Shown here: positions 26,238 to 35,638 of the stretch, in pieces
Numbering within the stretch: the stretch's first letter is position 1
How the letters are laid out: every line of letters begins with the position of its first letter
From: Priestia megaterium NBRC 15308 = ATCC 14581
GTDB taxonomy: Bacteria; Bacillota; Bacilli; Bacillales; Bacillaceae_H
Assembly (NCBI RefSeq): GCF_000832985.1
Contig: NZ_CP009920.1
Span: 4,830,501 to 4,894,500 of the forward strand
Reading direction: 5' to 3'
DNA: 64,000 bases
Translations under genes and position numbers: made by a program
Notes under the pieces: model-generated
The model's input: only the letters and a program-made list of their open reading frames with translations
Told to the model about the DNA's origin: nothing
The model's database searches: none

Positions 26238-27008
26238 TTAAAGCAGAATATTTTCCGCTCTTTCTTCGAACCATTTTATTTTTTCTCTAATTGTCACTAC
26301 CTCACCTACAAGCACGATAGCAGGATGAGCAATTTCTGCTTTTTTTGCTATTTCTTCGATTGTGGCAAGCGTTCCTGTTACGGTGCGCTGATACTTCGTT
26401 GTGCCCCATTGAACAAGCGCTACTGGCGTATGTTTATCTCGTCCATGGTCCATCAATTGCTTGCATATATGAGATAAATTTCCAACGCCCATGTAAAACG
26501 CAATTGTATCTATTCCTTGAGCAAGCGCTGACCAATTTAAATAATCTTTTCCTTTTTCTTCTCTTCCATGACCCGTTACAATCGCAAAAGAAGTGGCATG
26601 ATCTCTATGGGTAACAGGAATTCCTGCATAAGCTGGAGCTGCAATTCCTGACGTGATACCAGGCACTACTTCGTAAGGAATTCCTTGAGTAGCAAGCACT
26701 TCCGCTTCCTCTGCTCCGCGGCCAAACACAAAAGGATCGCCTCCTTTTAAGCGCGTCACTACTTTTCCTTGAAGCGCTTTTTCAACAAGCAGTTCGTGAA
26801 TACGATCTTGGATGACTCCGTGCTTGCCCGGTAATTTCCCGCAAAAAATAAGCTCCGCGTCTTTTTTAGCATAGTTTAACAACTGTTCGTTGGCTAAGCG
26901 GTCATATAAAATAACATCCGCTTCTTGAATACACTCCATTCCATATACGGTTATTAGCTTCGGATCTCCTGGTCCAGCTCCTACTAAATATACTTTTCCA
27001 ACTGTCAC
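26238..27008 (-). CDS. cobA: uroporphyrinogen-III C-methyltransferase (SUMT)
   Basis: A 256-aa methylase converting uroporphyrinogen III to precorrin-2, the entry point to cobalamin and siroheme. Conserved blocks: YLVGAGPGDPKLITVYG, DVILYDRLAN, KGGDPFVFGRGAEE and VVPGITSGIAAPAYAGIPVTHR. This is the gene called cysGA in B. megaterium. It starts with GTG at 27008, overlapping the cbiA stop by 4 bases. Confidence 0.95.
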   Translation of the reverse strand: MTVGKVYLVGAGPGDPKLITVYGMECIQEADVILYDRLANEQLLNYAKKDAELIFCGKLPGKHGVIQDRIHELLVEKALQGKVVTRLKGGDPFVFGRGAEEAEVLATQGIPYEVVPGITSGIAAPAYAGIPVTHRDHATSFAIVTGHGREEKGKDYLNWSALAQGIDTIAFYMGVGNLSHICKQLMDHGRDKHTPVALVQWGTTKYQRTVTGTLATIEEIAKKAEIAHPAIVLVGEVVTIREKIKWFEERAENILL

Positions 27009-28387
27009 ACGGCATCTCTTCTTTCTTTTTTTACCGCTTTACACTGTTCCACCCAGTTTTCTACCATCTTCGTAGAAGAGCCAAAATGAAAGTGCGTATA
27101 GCCGGCAATTAAATTATTGTTCATATAGCCTTCTTCTTTCATTCCTCGCATCCCTTTTGTATCATAGGCAGGCGAAAACTCTTTCTCTGAATGAAAGGTT
27201 GAATAATGAAATTCATGGCCTTTAGCTTGTATATCGCCTTTAAATAAAAAATTCCCCTGCTTTCCCGTCACTTCTCGGTACCCTAAAGCAGCTAATTTTG
27301 TCTGCATTCTTACTTGTCCGGGAATAAGCCCCACCATTTCATGGCATGTATCATCTGTTGTGACAATACCATCTGTTAAAAACATAAAGCCTCCGCACTC
27401 AGCAAGCGTAGGAATCCCTTTTTGAATAGCTGCTCGAACAGAATTTTTAACGTCGATTTGCTGAGCCAGCGTTTCAGCAAATTCTTCTGGAAATCCGCCT
27501 CCGATATAAAGACCGTCAGCATCTTGTGGAACCACTTCTCCTTTTAAAGGCGAAAATTCTACAAGCTCTGCTCCGTAAGCTTTTAACAATTCGAAATTTT
27601 CTTCATAATAAAAGTTAAAAGCCGCATCTCTCGCTACAGCAATTTTCACTTGAGGTACGGACGGCTTTGTAAAGATAGGCTCATTAATTTCTATTTTAGG
27701 AGCTAAAGCCAGTTCATATACTTTTTCGATATCAATTGTATCATGAACAAGCTTTCCTAACTGTTCAAAAAACGGTGTTAACTCTCCTCGTTCAATCGAC
27801 GGAATGAGCCCGAGGTGACGTTCAGGAATCGTAAGATCATCGTTTCTTTTCAAGTAGCCTACTACAGGGATATGACATTCCTGCTCAATCGCTGCCTTAA
27901 CAAGTTTATAATGCCCTTCACTTCCAACACGGTTAGCAATCACACCGACGATGTTAGCTTCGGGTAAAAATTGCTGAAAACCTTTTACAATCGCCGCTGC
28001 ACTTCTAGCCATACTAGCACAATTGACAACTAAAAGGACAGGGCTATTGGTGATTAAGCTGATTTCTGCTGTTGTTCCTTCGTTCGTTAACGGGTTTTTC
28101 CCATCGAAAAATCCCATAACTCCTTCCATGATGGAAATATCAGCATCTTCACTAGCACGAGCGACAATTTCTCTAACCATATCGTGTTCAAGCATCCAGC
28201 TGTCTATATTTCGAGATGTTCGTTCTGTAACAGTCGTATGATACGTTGGATCAATATAATCGGGTCCGCATTTAAACCCTTGAACTCTGTAACCAGCTTG
28301 TCTTAATGCTGCCATCAGCCCGATTGTAAGTGTTGTTTTCCCTACGCCACTTCCAGTACCGGCAATGACGAGTCTTCTGTTTGACAT
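27005..28387 (-). CDS. cbiA: cobyrinate a,c-diamide synthase
   Basis: A 460-aa glutamine- and ATP-dependent amidotransferase that amidates side chains a and c of the corrin ring. The N-terminal dethiobiotin-synthetase-like domain has the P-loop AGTGSGVGKTTLTIG. The C-terminal glutaminase domain has GGFPEEFAE and the nucleophile Cys in LAECGGFMFL near residue 335. ATG at 28387 is chosen because AAAGGAG precedes it; an earlier in-frame start at 28408 would overlap cbiG. Confidence 0.95.
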   Translation of the reverse strand: MSNRRLVIAGTGSGVGKTTLTIGLMAALRQAGYRVQGFKCGPDYIDPTYHTTVTERTSRNIDSWMLEHDMVREIVARASEDADISIMEGVMGFFDGKNPLTNEGTTAEISLITNSPVLLVVNCASMARSAAAIVKGFQQFLPEANIVGVIANRVGSEGHYKLVKAAIEQECHIPVVGYLKRNDDLTIPERHLGLIPSIERGELTPFFEQLGKLVHDTIDIEKVYELALAPKIEINEPIFTKPSVPQVKIAVARDAAFNFYYEENFELLKAYGAELVEFSPLKGEVVPQDADGLYIGGGFPEEFAETLAQQIDVKNSVRAAIQKGIPTLAECGGFMFLTDGIVTTDDTCHEMVGLIPGQVRMQTKLAALGYREVTGKQGNFLFKGDIQAKGHEFHYSTFHSEKEFSPAYDTKGMRGMKEEGYMNNNLIAGYTHFHFGSSTKMVENWVEQCKAVKKERRDAV

Positions 28388-28400
28388 GTTGTTCTCTCCT

Positions 28401-29525
28401 TTAGTCATAGGGAATAAGCGCCACTGAAATGGTTACATTCCCTGACTTTTTCTTCACAAGTTCAAGCTTATCAGCACCGCTGTATAACATAGCAGCAGGT
28501 TCACTGACGCCATATGCACCTGTATATTTAAAGACAGTATCTGAAGGCTGTTGGATACTTATGCTGTTTAGCTCTTGGGGCGAATAATAGACAAACTCCC
28601 ATCCGTACTTAGACGCCACTTCTAACAGCCCTTCTTCATCTTTCTTTAACTCTATTGTACATAATGCTTTTACACTTTTCATTGAAAACTGAAGTTCAGC
28701 AAGCGTTTTTTCAATAACGGTTTCAATTTCAGCTGTACTTGTCCCTCGATTGCATCCCATCCCAATCGCTAATACTTTTGGCCGGTAAAGAACACCGTTT
28801 TCTAAGATTGCTTCTTCCTCTTTTTTTAAATTGCGATGCGTTACGATCAAAGCTGCATGTGGCGATGCTTCAAGAGCTGTCTGAATCGATGAATATGTTT
28901 TAATGTTAGCTGGAACAGGGTGCTCATAATGCCACCAGTTCTTTTCACCTGATTCTTGAACCACTGCTATTTCTTCTTCATTCACCACAGAAGCGCTGAC
29001 AGGCGTTAGTTTTTCTGCTGACTCCCACACCCATCCAAAGCGCTTACCAAATAAATCAACTGGAATTGTTTTTTGCACATCGGATGCTGTTGTAATAACA
29101 GGATGAGCTTCAAGAACTGCCGCAACTTCACGCGTAAGCTCATTTGCTCCTCCGATATGACCCGAAAGCACGCTGATGACATTTTCGCCTTTATCATCAA
29201 TGACAACAACCGCAGGATCCGTTTTTTTATCTTTTAAAATAGGAGCAATCATACGTACAACTGCTCCGAGTGAGATAATAATAATAAGCCCTTTATACGA
29301 TTCAAAAAGAGAAGGCAAAAGCATCCGAACGCTTCCTGAAAACAGCTGAATGTTCTGCTCTTGTTCGTCTCCTTTTTCAAACTTGCTCATGTAATACACA
29401 TCAGACTGCTGAAAAGTGCGGCCTAGATTTCTTGCAATTTCCACGCCGTGTTTTGTGATAGCTACAACGGCATAATCTCCGCGCTGTGTAATGAGGGCTT
29501 TTTTTCCTTCTTGGAGTTGAATCAT
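28401..29525 (-). CDS. cbiG: cobalt-precorrin-5A hydrolase
   Basis: A 374-aa enzyme that opens the delta-lactone of cobalt-precorrin-5A and releases acetaldehyde. The N-terminal half has SLGAVVRMIAPILKDKKTDPAVVVIDDKG and VLSGHIGGANELT; the C-terminal domain has LAIGMGCNRGTS. It overlaps cbiF by 4 bases, indicating coupling, and precedes cbiA by 13 bases. Confidence 0.94.
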   Translation of the reverse strand: MIQLQEGKKALITQRGDYAVVAITKHGVEIARNLGRTFQQSDVYYMSKFEKGDEQEQNIQLFSGSVRMLLPSLFESYKGLIIIISLGAVVRMIAPILKDKKTDPAVVVIDDKGENVISVLSGHIGGANELTREVAAVLEAHPVITTASDVQKTIPVDLFGKRFGWVWESAEKLTPVSASVVNEEEIAVVQESGEKNWWHYEHPVPANIKTYSSIQTALEASPHAALIVTHRNLKKEEEAILENGVLYRPKVLAIGMGCNRGTSTAEIETVIEKTLAELQFSMKSVKALCTIELKKDEEGLLEVASKYGWEFVYYSPQELNSISIQQPSDTVFKYTGAYGVSEPAAMLYSGADKLELVKKKSGNVTISVALIPYD

Positions 29526-30298
29526 TCCGACTTCACTCCTCTTCGAAAGCCATGGGTAAATGTTTTGTCATAAAGTTTTGAACGATAATCTTTGTCATGA
29601 ATGTGTGGATCAAGTGCCCAGCCTGCCAAAATCATCGCCTGCTTGCGAATGCCGTTTGTTCGCATAGCATCATCGAGGTCTTTTACCGTTGTGCGAACAA
29701 TTTTTTCATCTGGCCACGTTGCTTTATAGACTACTACAATCGGCGTGTCTTCACTCCAACCCGCGCTTATAAATTCTTTCATTACTTTTTTTGTGAGCGT
29801 CGCGCTTAAAAATAACGCAATGGTACATTTATGTTTTGCTAAATCAGTTAATTTTTCAAACTCAGGTACAGGCGTTCTTCCTTCAGCACGAGTTAAAATA
29901 ACCGTTTGAGTCAAATCTGGAATGGTTAATTCTGCTTCAGCCGCTGCAGCAGCAGCGAATACGGAGCTGACGCCCGGAACGATTTCAATATCAACGCCTT
30001 CTCTTTTTAAAAGCACCATTTGTTCCATAATGGCTCCGTACATAGCAGGATCTCCGGTATGTACTCTTACAACCATTTTTCCTTCACGCATGCGTTCAAG
30101 CATCGTACCGACCATTTCTTCTAAATGCATACCCGCTGTTTTTAACACTTCAGCTCCTGGTTTAGACTTAGCAACTAGCTCTTGACTTACCAGTGAGTCA
30201 GCGTACAAGACAACATCTGCTTGCTGAAGTAATTTTAAGCCTTTTACGGTAATTAAATCTGGATCTCCGGGTCCAGCTCCGATTATGTATAACTTCAT
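29522..30298 (-). CDS. cbiF: cobalt-precorrin-4 C11-methyltransferase
   Basis: A 258-aa SAM-dependent tetrapyrrole methylase. Conserved blocks: YIIGAGPGDPDLITVKG at the start, VVRVHTGDPAMYGAIMEQM near residue 77, and VPGVSSVFAAAAAAEAELT near residue 105. The B. megaterium CbiF was the first enzyme of this family with a crystal structure. It overlaps cbiL by 4 bases. Confidence 0.95.
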   Translation of the reverse strand: MKLYIIGAGPGDPDLITVKGLKLLQQADVVLYADSLVSQELVAKSKPGAEVLKTAGMHLEEMVGTMLERMREGKMVVRVHTGDPAMYGAIMEQMVLLKREGVDIEIVPGVSSVFAAAAAAEAELTIPDLTQTVILTRAEGRTPVPEFEKLTDLAKHKCTIALFLSATLTKKVMKEFISAGWSEDTPIVVVYKATWPDEKIVRTTVKDLDDAMRTNGIRKQAMILAGWALDPHIHDKDYRSKLYDKTFTHGFRRGVKSE

Positions 30299-30996
30299 TT
30301 TCGCACCACCATTAGCGTTAAGTATTGTAAATCAGCTCCTTCTAGTTCTGAAGCTTTCCAGATAATTTCTTCATCTGACGTTACTTTTGTCACCACTGAC
30401 GCTTTTTCAAGCAGATCAAGCTCTTTTAAAAGACCAACCATAAAATCGATGACTTTGGCCACTTTAATAAAAATGACGCAGTCGTTTTCCATTAATACTT
30501 TTTTCATTGTTTCATAATCTTCACGAGCAGGAACAATCGCTACATGTTCATCACCGTCTGCTAAAGGAATACCTAAGCGAGATGCCACTCCATTAATAGA
30601 TGAAATGCCAGGAATTACTTGAATCGGAGCTTCAGGGTGACACTCTTGCATTAAACGCATCATGTGAATAAACGTGCTGTAAAGCATAGGGTCGCCCTCT
30701 GTCACAAATGCTACATCTTTTCCTTCTTCAAGCTTTTCCCATACTCGCTCCACCGTTTCGGTCCATTTTTTCTCTAAGATAGCAGGATCTTTTGTCATGG
30801 GAAACACAAGGCCGAGCATGTCTTTTTCATTTGCACTGAAATAGACATCAATAATTTTTTGGGCATAGCTTTTGCTTCCTTTTTGCTTTTTCGGATACGC
30901 AATAACGGGTGATTCTTTTAATTTACGAAATGCTTTTACCGTGATTAGTTCTGGATCTCCTGGTCCAACTCCAAGTCCGTACAATGTTCCAATCAT
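30295..30996 (-). CDS. cbiL: cobalt-precorrin-2 C20-methyltransferase
   Basis: A 233-aa tetrapyrrole methylase with GTLYGLGVGPGDPELITVKA at the N-terminus, FVTEGDPMLYSTFIHMM and VIPGISSINGVASRLGIPLA. It adds the C20 methyl group that is later removed during ring contraction. The ATG at 30996 fits AAAGGAG with 7-base spacing; ATG 31002, which overlaps the cbiET stop, is the alternative. Confidence 0.94.
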   Translation of the reverse strand: MIGTLYGLGVGPGDPELITVKAFRKLKESPVIAYPKKQKGSKSYAQKIIDVYFSANEKDMLGLVFPMTKDPAILEKKWTETVERVWEKLEEGKDVAFVTEGDPMLYSTFIHMMRLMQECHPEAPIQVIPGISSINGVASRLGIPLADGDEHVAIVPAREDYETMKKVLMENDCVIFIKVAKVIDFMVGLLKELDLLEKASVVTKVTSDEEIIWKASELEGADLQYLTLMVVRK

Positions 30997-30998
30997 GT

Positions 30999-32195
30999 TC
31001 ATTCTCCTTTTTGAGCTGTAATAATATAAATAGGGTTTAAAGCATCAAAGCGTGTTAAATGTAAAATTGGCTTGCTCCTTGAAATTTGTGCAAGGGTAAC
31101 AGCAGTCTCAAATCCTCGCTCTTTAAAAGCTTTCATCGCTTCTGCTAAATTTTCAATTGTCACGGCGTTTAATACGATACGTCCTTCTGAATTTAAGCGG
31201 CTGCAGCACACGTCCAAAATGGTTTCCATGCCTCCTGCTGTCCCTCCAATAAACACTGCATCAGGATCAGCAAACTCATTTAGTCCTTCTGGTGCTTTTC
31301 CGTGCACAGTGTGGGCATCAACCCGAAATTTCGCTAGATTTTCCCTGCAATTTTCTAAGTCTGCTTCATTTTTTTCCACAGCAAAAATTTGTCCTTCACG
31401 CGCAATTTTAGCCGCTTCAATTGCCACTGAACCTGTACATGTTCCGATATCCCACACGACGCTGTCTTTCTTTAGCTGCAGGGCGCTAATACTAAGTGTA
31501 CGAACTTCTTTTTTAGTGATAAGTCCTTTATCCGGCTTGCGTTGAATAAATTCATCATCTTCTATTCCAAGAGGCCAAACTGGGCTTTTTTCTATCTGTT
31601 TTAATATCACGACATTAAGCGGAGAAAAGAGTTGATTCGCCGCTTCTTCCAGCGAAAGCAGCTGACAGCGCTCCGTTTTCCCACCTAAATTCTCTGCTAC
31701 AAACATCTTGTATTCTGTCATGCCAAATGACAATAAGTAGTTTGCCAGAGCACTAGGAGAATTTTGCTCATCGGTTAGAATCGCCACTGTTCTATAGCCG
31801 TCAATGCGCTGAGCCAGCCCTTTTATGCTCCTGCCGTGCACGCTTGTAAAATAAGCGTCTTGCCATCGCTCCTTTAGGCGTGAGAATGCAAGCTGAATAG
31901 AACTTAAATAAGGGTATATTTCAACGTCTAGCTTCGTAGAAAGATAGCTTCCTATTCCGTAAAATAACGGATCACCTGAGGCTAACACAACCGCATTTCC
32001 TTCTTCGTTTTTTAAACGTTCAACAAGAGAAGAAAGCCCTCCTTCAATCGCCACTTTTTCTCCTTTGAAATCTTGAAAAAAATCAAGGTGACGCTTACCT
32101 CCAACTAGCACATCGCTTTCATAAATCCACTTTTCATACATAGGAAGCAAACTTAACTTTCCGTCGTCACCAATTCCAATAATTTTAATTGCCAT
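30999..32195 (-). CDS. cbiET: bifunctional cobalt-precorrin-7 C5-methyltransferase / C15-methyltransferase-decarboxylase
   Basis: A 398-aa fusion. Residues 1-200 are a CbiE-type methylase ([30 protein letters not shown]). Residues 205-398 are CbiT, a Rossmann methyltransferase with [19 protein letters not shown] and the decarboxylase-associated [15 protein letters not shown]. Fusion of CbiE and CbiT is the normal state in this operon. It overlaps cbiD by 11 bases. Confidence 0.94.
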   Translation of the reverse strand: MAIKIIGIGDDGKLSLLPMYEKWIYESDVLVGGKRHLDFFQDFKGEKVAIEGGLSSLVERLKNEEGNAVVLASGDPLFYGIGSYLSTKLDVEIYPYLSSIQLAFSRLKERWQDAYFTSVHGRSIKGLAQRIDGYRTVAILTDEQNSPSALANYLLSFGMTEYKMFVAENLGGKTERCQLLSLEEAANQLFSPLNVVILKQIEKSPVWPLGIEDDEFIQRKPDKGLITKKEVRTLSISALQLKKDSVVWDIGTCTGSVAIEAAKIAREGQIFAVEKNEADLENCRENLAKFRVDAHTVHGKAPEGLNEFADPDAVFIGGTAGGMETILDVCCSRLNSEGRIVLNAVTIENLAEAMKAFKERGFETAVTLAQISRSKPILHLTRFDALNPIYIITAQKGE

Positions 32196-33288
32196 GTTGC
32201 ACCGCCTGTCCTAAAAAATCTCCTTTTAATGTGTAAAGAGACGTATCGACATCGATTCCGTCCCCTACTTCCTTTAACGCTGATAAACAGCAGTACTCGC
32301 ACAGTTTTTCAAAAAACTGATGATGACCGCTTTGTGTCATTAAATCTCCCACTTGAGAAGCTGTGTTTGCACCTTTTATTTCCTCTACCAGTTCAGCAGA
32401 AGCGCCTGACTCAGAAGCTGCTTTTGCTAAAAAATTAAAATCAATGGGTGCACTTTTTGAATGAACCATCATAACGCCTTGCGCGACTTTTGAAAACTTT
32501 CCCATCATGCCTACGAGCGATACTTTTTTCATTCCTTGCTTTTTACATTGTTTTAACGTAAATCCAACAAAATCTCCCATTTCGATAAATGCTTCTTCCG
32601 GAAGATCTGGGAACTGTTTCATTCCATACTTTTCGCTTCGGCCCCCTGTCGTAATGACGACGTGCTCACAATTACTTGCTTTAGCAACGCTGATTGCCTG
32701 CACGATGCTTGCTTTATAAGCAGCTGTTGAGAACGGAACGACAATCCCCCGCGTCCCCAGTATCGAAATGCCTCCTAAAATACCTAGACGCGCATTTAAT
32801 GTCTTTTTCGCCATTTCTTCTCCCTGAGGAACCGAGATGACAATCTTAACGCCTTTTTGTATATTGTATTGGGCTAAAAGCTGTTCAGCCGTTTCTTTCA
32901 GCATCTTTCTTGGAACAGGGTTAATGGCTGCTTCACCGACAGGAACCGGGAGGCCGGGCTTTGTCACACGCCCTACTCCCACTCCTCCATCAATGATAAT
33001 GCCTGCACCATTACACCACGAAACTTCAGAAATAATCAGCGCTCCGTGCGTGGCATCGGGATCATCTCCAGCATCTTTAATGATGCTAGCTACAGCGCTG
33101 CTTGTACGATACTCGCATTCTTCAAGATGAAACGTAGCAAAGCGGCCGACAGGTAGGTAAATCGTTGACTCATCTTGCACTTCTCCTGAAATTAGCGTAA
33201 GCAGAGCTGCTCTCGTAGCTGCCGTTGCACAAGCGCCCGTCGTATAGCCTTCTCTGAGTTTCTTAGGTTCTTTTGGTACTTCCTTCAT
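32185..33288 (-). CDS. cbiD: cobalt-precorrin-5B C1-methyltransferase
   Basis: A 367-aa SAM-dependent enzyme of the anaerobic pathway, unrelated to the canonical tetrapyrrole methylases. Typical blocks: [20 protein letters not shown] at the N-terminus, [15 protein letters not shown], and [19 protein letters not shown]. Its presence, with cbiG and cbiX, marks the oxygen-independent route. It follows cbiC by 3 bases. Confidence 0.95.
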   Translation of the reverse strand: MKEVPKEPKKLREGYTTGACATAATRAALLTLISGEVQDESTIYLPVGRFATFHLEECEYRTSSAVASIIKDAGDDPDATHGALIISEVSWCNGAGIIIDGGVGVGRVTKPGLPVPVGEAAINPVPRKMLKETAEQLLAQYNIQKGVKIVISVPQGEEMAKKTLNARLGILGGISILGTRGIVVPFSTAAYKASIVQAISVAKASNCEHVVITTGGRSEKYGMKQFPDLPEEAFIEMGDFVGFTLKQCKKQGMKKVSLVGMMGKFSKVAQGVMMVHSKSAPIDFNFLAKAASESGASAELVEEIKGANTASQVGDLMTQSGHHQFFEKLCEYCCLSALKEVGDGIDVDTSLYTLKGDFLGQAVQHGN

Positions 33289-33291
33289 GCG

Positions 33292-33939
33292 TTACACCTG
33301 ATCTGCAAGAATTGAAATTGCATTTAATGCAGCAACCGTTACCGTACTGCCGCCTTTTCGCCCGATGTTTGTAATAAACGGCACGTCAAGTTTTGCAAGT
33401 TCTTCTTTAGATTCAGCTGCTGAAACAAATCCTACCGGCAGACCAATAACAAGCCCAGGCTTCGCTTCTCCTTCTTTAATCAAACGAATTAATTCAAGTA
33501 AAGCTGTGGGTGCGTTCCCAATTGCAAAAATTCCACCGTCTGCTTCTTTGATGGCTTTTCGCATAGAAATAATTGCACGCGTTGTATTTAAGCGCTTTGC
33601 TTCTTCCATTACGTCCGGATCTGAAATATAAACTTTGATTTCACCGCCGTGTTTTTCAATTCGCTGCTTGTTTGTTCCTACTTGCACCATTTGTACATCT
33701 GCAACCACTTGCTTGCCGCTGCGAATAGCTTTAATTCCTGCTTGAATCGCATCCGGATGAAACAGCATGCTGCGTCCAAGCTCAAAGTCTGCAGACGCAT
33801 GAATTACGCGCTGAACAATTGGGTACTGTTCGTCTGTAAACGGATGAGACCCAAGCTCTTCTGTAATCATCTCAAAACTTTTTCCTTCTATTTGCTGAGG
33901 CTGAACAGTTAACGGTTTAAATTCTGTACGAAAATCCAT
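33292..33939 (-). CDS. cbiC: cobalt-precorrin-8 methylmutase
   Basis: A 215-aa enzyme that moves the C11 methyl to C12 to give cobyrinic acid. Motifs: VIHASADFELGRSMLFH (the His is the catalytic base), VADVQMVQVG, and the C-terminal GLPVGFVSAAESKEEL. The ATG at 33939 lies 9 bases after AGGAG and follows the cbiJ stop; an upstream TTG at 33948 would leave no spacing. Confidence 0.95.
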   Translation of the reverse strand: MDFRTEFKPLTVQPQQIEGKSFEMITEELGSHPFTDEQYPIVQRVIHASADFELGRSMLFHPDAIQAGIKAIRSGKQVVADVQMVQVGTNKQRIEKHGGEIKVYISDPDVMEEAKRLNTTRAIISMRKAIKEADGGIFAIGNAPTALLELIRLIKEGEAKPGLVIGLPVGFVSAAESKEELAKLDVPFITNIGRKGGSTVTVAALNAISILADQV

Positions 33940-33944
33940 CTCAA

Positions 33945-34712
33945 TCAACTCCTAGTTTGGTTTACTAAAGCATGAACCACTTCTTCAAAAGTGGAATACA
34001 CGGTCCCATACTCAATTTTCGGTCGCCCAATCATAATAATATCTAAGCCTAACTCTTTGGCTGCTTCCACTTTTTCATCCACAGATCCAACTTTTCCGCT
34101 TTCTTTTGTGACCATGACCGTCACTCCGTATTGCTTATACAGTGCTCGATCAAACTCTTTTGTAAAAGGCCCTTGAATAGCAATAATATTTTTTTGCGGA
34201 AATCCTAATTGCTGGCACTTTTCCATATTATCCAGCCTTGGAAGCATACGAGCAACAAGCCGTACATCTGAAAGAGGAAGCAGCTTTTCTGTAAAAACCT
34301 GCAGCGTTTTGCTGCCTGTTGTCAGCATAATAACTCCTTTTTTCTCAGCTGCTACTTCTGCTGCTTCTTCATACGTAGAAACCATCGTCATATTATCATA
34401 GGCAAAAGCCTGCGAAGCCCGCTCATAGCGTATGTAAGGAATCGCTGTTTCAGCAGCCGCGCCGATAGCATTTTTAGATGCTTCTTCTGCAAAAGGATGA
34501 CTTGCATCCACAATAGCTTTTACACGATGTTCGTTTACAAAATCCATCATATCTTCTTTTTTGAGACGTCCAATTTTCACTTTCACTTCTGCACGCTGTA
34601 ATTCGATAGCTGCGTTTTCGGTTACAACCGTTGCCGTAACCTCATGACCTGCTTTTTTCACTTGCACGGCTAATGCACGTGCATCGCTAGTTCCGGCTAA
34701 CAATAAAATCAT
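33945..34712 (-). CDS. cbiJ: cobalt-precorrin-6A reductase
   Basis: A 255-aa NADH/NADPH-dependent reductase of the corrin macrocycle. It starts MILLLAGTSDARALAVQVKKAG and contains VDASHPFAEEASKNA, ITTGSKTLQVF-like LTTGSKTLQVF, and IAIQGPFTKEFD, the CbiJ/CobK pattern. It overlaps cbiX by 4 bases. Confidence 0.93.
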   Translation of the reverse strand: MILLLAGTSDARALAVQVKKAGHEVTATVVTENAAIELQRAEVKVKIGRLKKEDMMDFVNEHRVKAIVDASHPFAEEASKNAIGAAAETAIPYIRYERASQAFAYDNMTMVSTYEEAAEVAAEKKGVIMLTTGSKTLQVFTEKLLPLSDVRLVARMLPRLDNMEKCQQLGFPQKNIIAIQGPFTKEFDRALYKQYGVTVMVTKESGKVGSVDEKVEAAKELGLDIIMIGRPKIEYGTVYSTFEEVVHALVNQTRS

Positions 34713-35620
34713 TTTAGCTCGCCGACCTTATCTTCATGGTGGTCGTGGTCATGATGGTGATCGTGGTGATGGTGTCCGTGATCATGGTCATGATCGTGAT
34801 GATGGTGGTGATCAATATGCTCCATAATGCCGAGGCGATATTGACACGTATCGCAGTTCATTTTCACTTCACCTTCTAATCCTTCTTCAGCACGTTCTTT
34901 TAAAATTGTCTGCAGTTTTGGATGAAAACCGAAATAGCCAGCTAGCTTAAATTCGATGTTTTCATGCTGCATTTTATACTGCTTCACCATTTCTTCTAAT
35001 CGCTTAATTAGTACTCCTGTAAATAAGAAATACGGGAGAATAACCACTTTTTTAGCGCCCAGTTTTAAACATCGCTCTACCCCTTCATCAATCAGTGGAG
35101 CAGTCACGCCCATAAAAGAAGTTTCAACGATTTTATAGTTTGTTTTTTCCCAAAGAAGGCGCGTAATTTTATATAGATCACTGTTTGCATCAGGATCACT
35201 TCCTCCTCGCCCTAAGACAATAACAGCCGTGTCTTCAGCTGGAGTTTCTAAATTCTCTCCTGATTCTTGTAATCTCGTTTTTAAAATTTCCAGGGCTTCT
35301 TCATGAACGCCAATGGGACGTCCGTATACGAAGTTTACGTGTGGATATTTTCCCTTAGCTTCATCTATAGCCGCCGGAATATGTATTTTAGAGTGGCCGG
35401 CAGGCAAGAGCATAATTGGAATTACAACTACATCTTTTGCTCCTTTTGCCACACATGTATCAATGCCTTGACTTACATTTGGGCGTTCAAATTCTAGAAA
35501 ACACGTTTCTACTAAAATAGATGCGTCCCAATCATGCTTCATAGTCGAAATAAATTCGCGAATTTGATCGTTCCCTTCAGGATCTCTGCTTCCATGACCG
35601 ACAAATAAAACTGATTTCAT
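34709..35620 (-). CDS. cbiX: sirohydrochlorin cobaltochelatase, long CbiX with His-rich tail
   Basis: A 303-aa chelatase inserting cobalt into sirohydrochlorin. Two CbiX repeats are visible: VLFVGHGSRDPEGND at residue 4 and IVLGRGGSDPDANSDLY near residue 135; VIPIMLLPAGHSKIHIP carries a metal-binding His. A C-terminal MNCDTCQYRLG provides Cys ligands of the Fe-S centre known in B. megaterium CbiX. Residues of about 270-296 (34730-34815) are almost all His and Asp, a known metal-storage-like tail. AGGAGGG precedes the ATG. Confidence 0.95.
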   Translation of the reverse strand: MKSVLFVGHGSRDPEGNDQIREFISTMKHDWDASILVETCFLEFERPNVSQGIDTCVAKGAKDVVVIPIMLLPAGHSKIHIPAAIDEAKGKYPHVNFVYGRPIGVHEEALEILKTRLQESGENLETPAEDTAVIVLGRGGSDPDANSDLYKITRLLWEKTNYKIVETSFMGVTAPLIDEGVERCLKLGAKKVVILPYFLFTGVLIKRLEEMVKQYKMQHENIEFKLAGYFGFHPKLQTILKERAEEGLEGEVKMNCDTCQYRLGIMEHIDHHHHHDHDHDHGHHHHDHHHDHDHHEDKVGELK

Positions 35621-35638
35621 ATAATGCCCTCCTATTTT

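Noticed and set aside
31072-31545. 157-codon frame antisense to cbiET
   Set aside because: It lies opposite a well-conserved enzyme domain, has a composition typical of a codon-position shadow, and no ribosome binding site.
34730-34815. Imperfect GTG/CAT-rich repeat in cbiX considered as a satellite repeat
   Set aside because: It is the codons of the His/Asp-rich tail known in B. megaterium CbiX, not a separate element.
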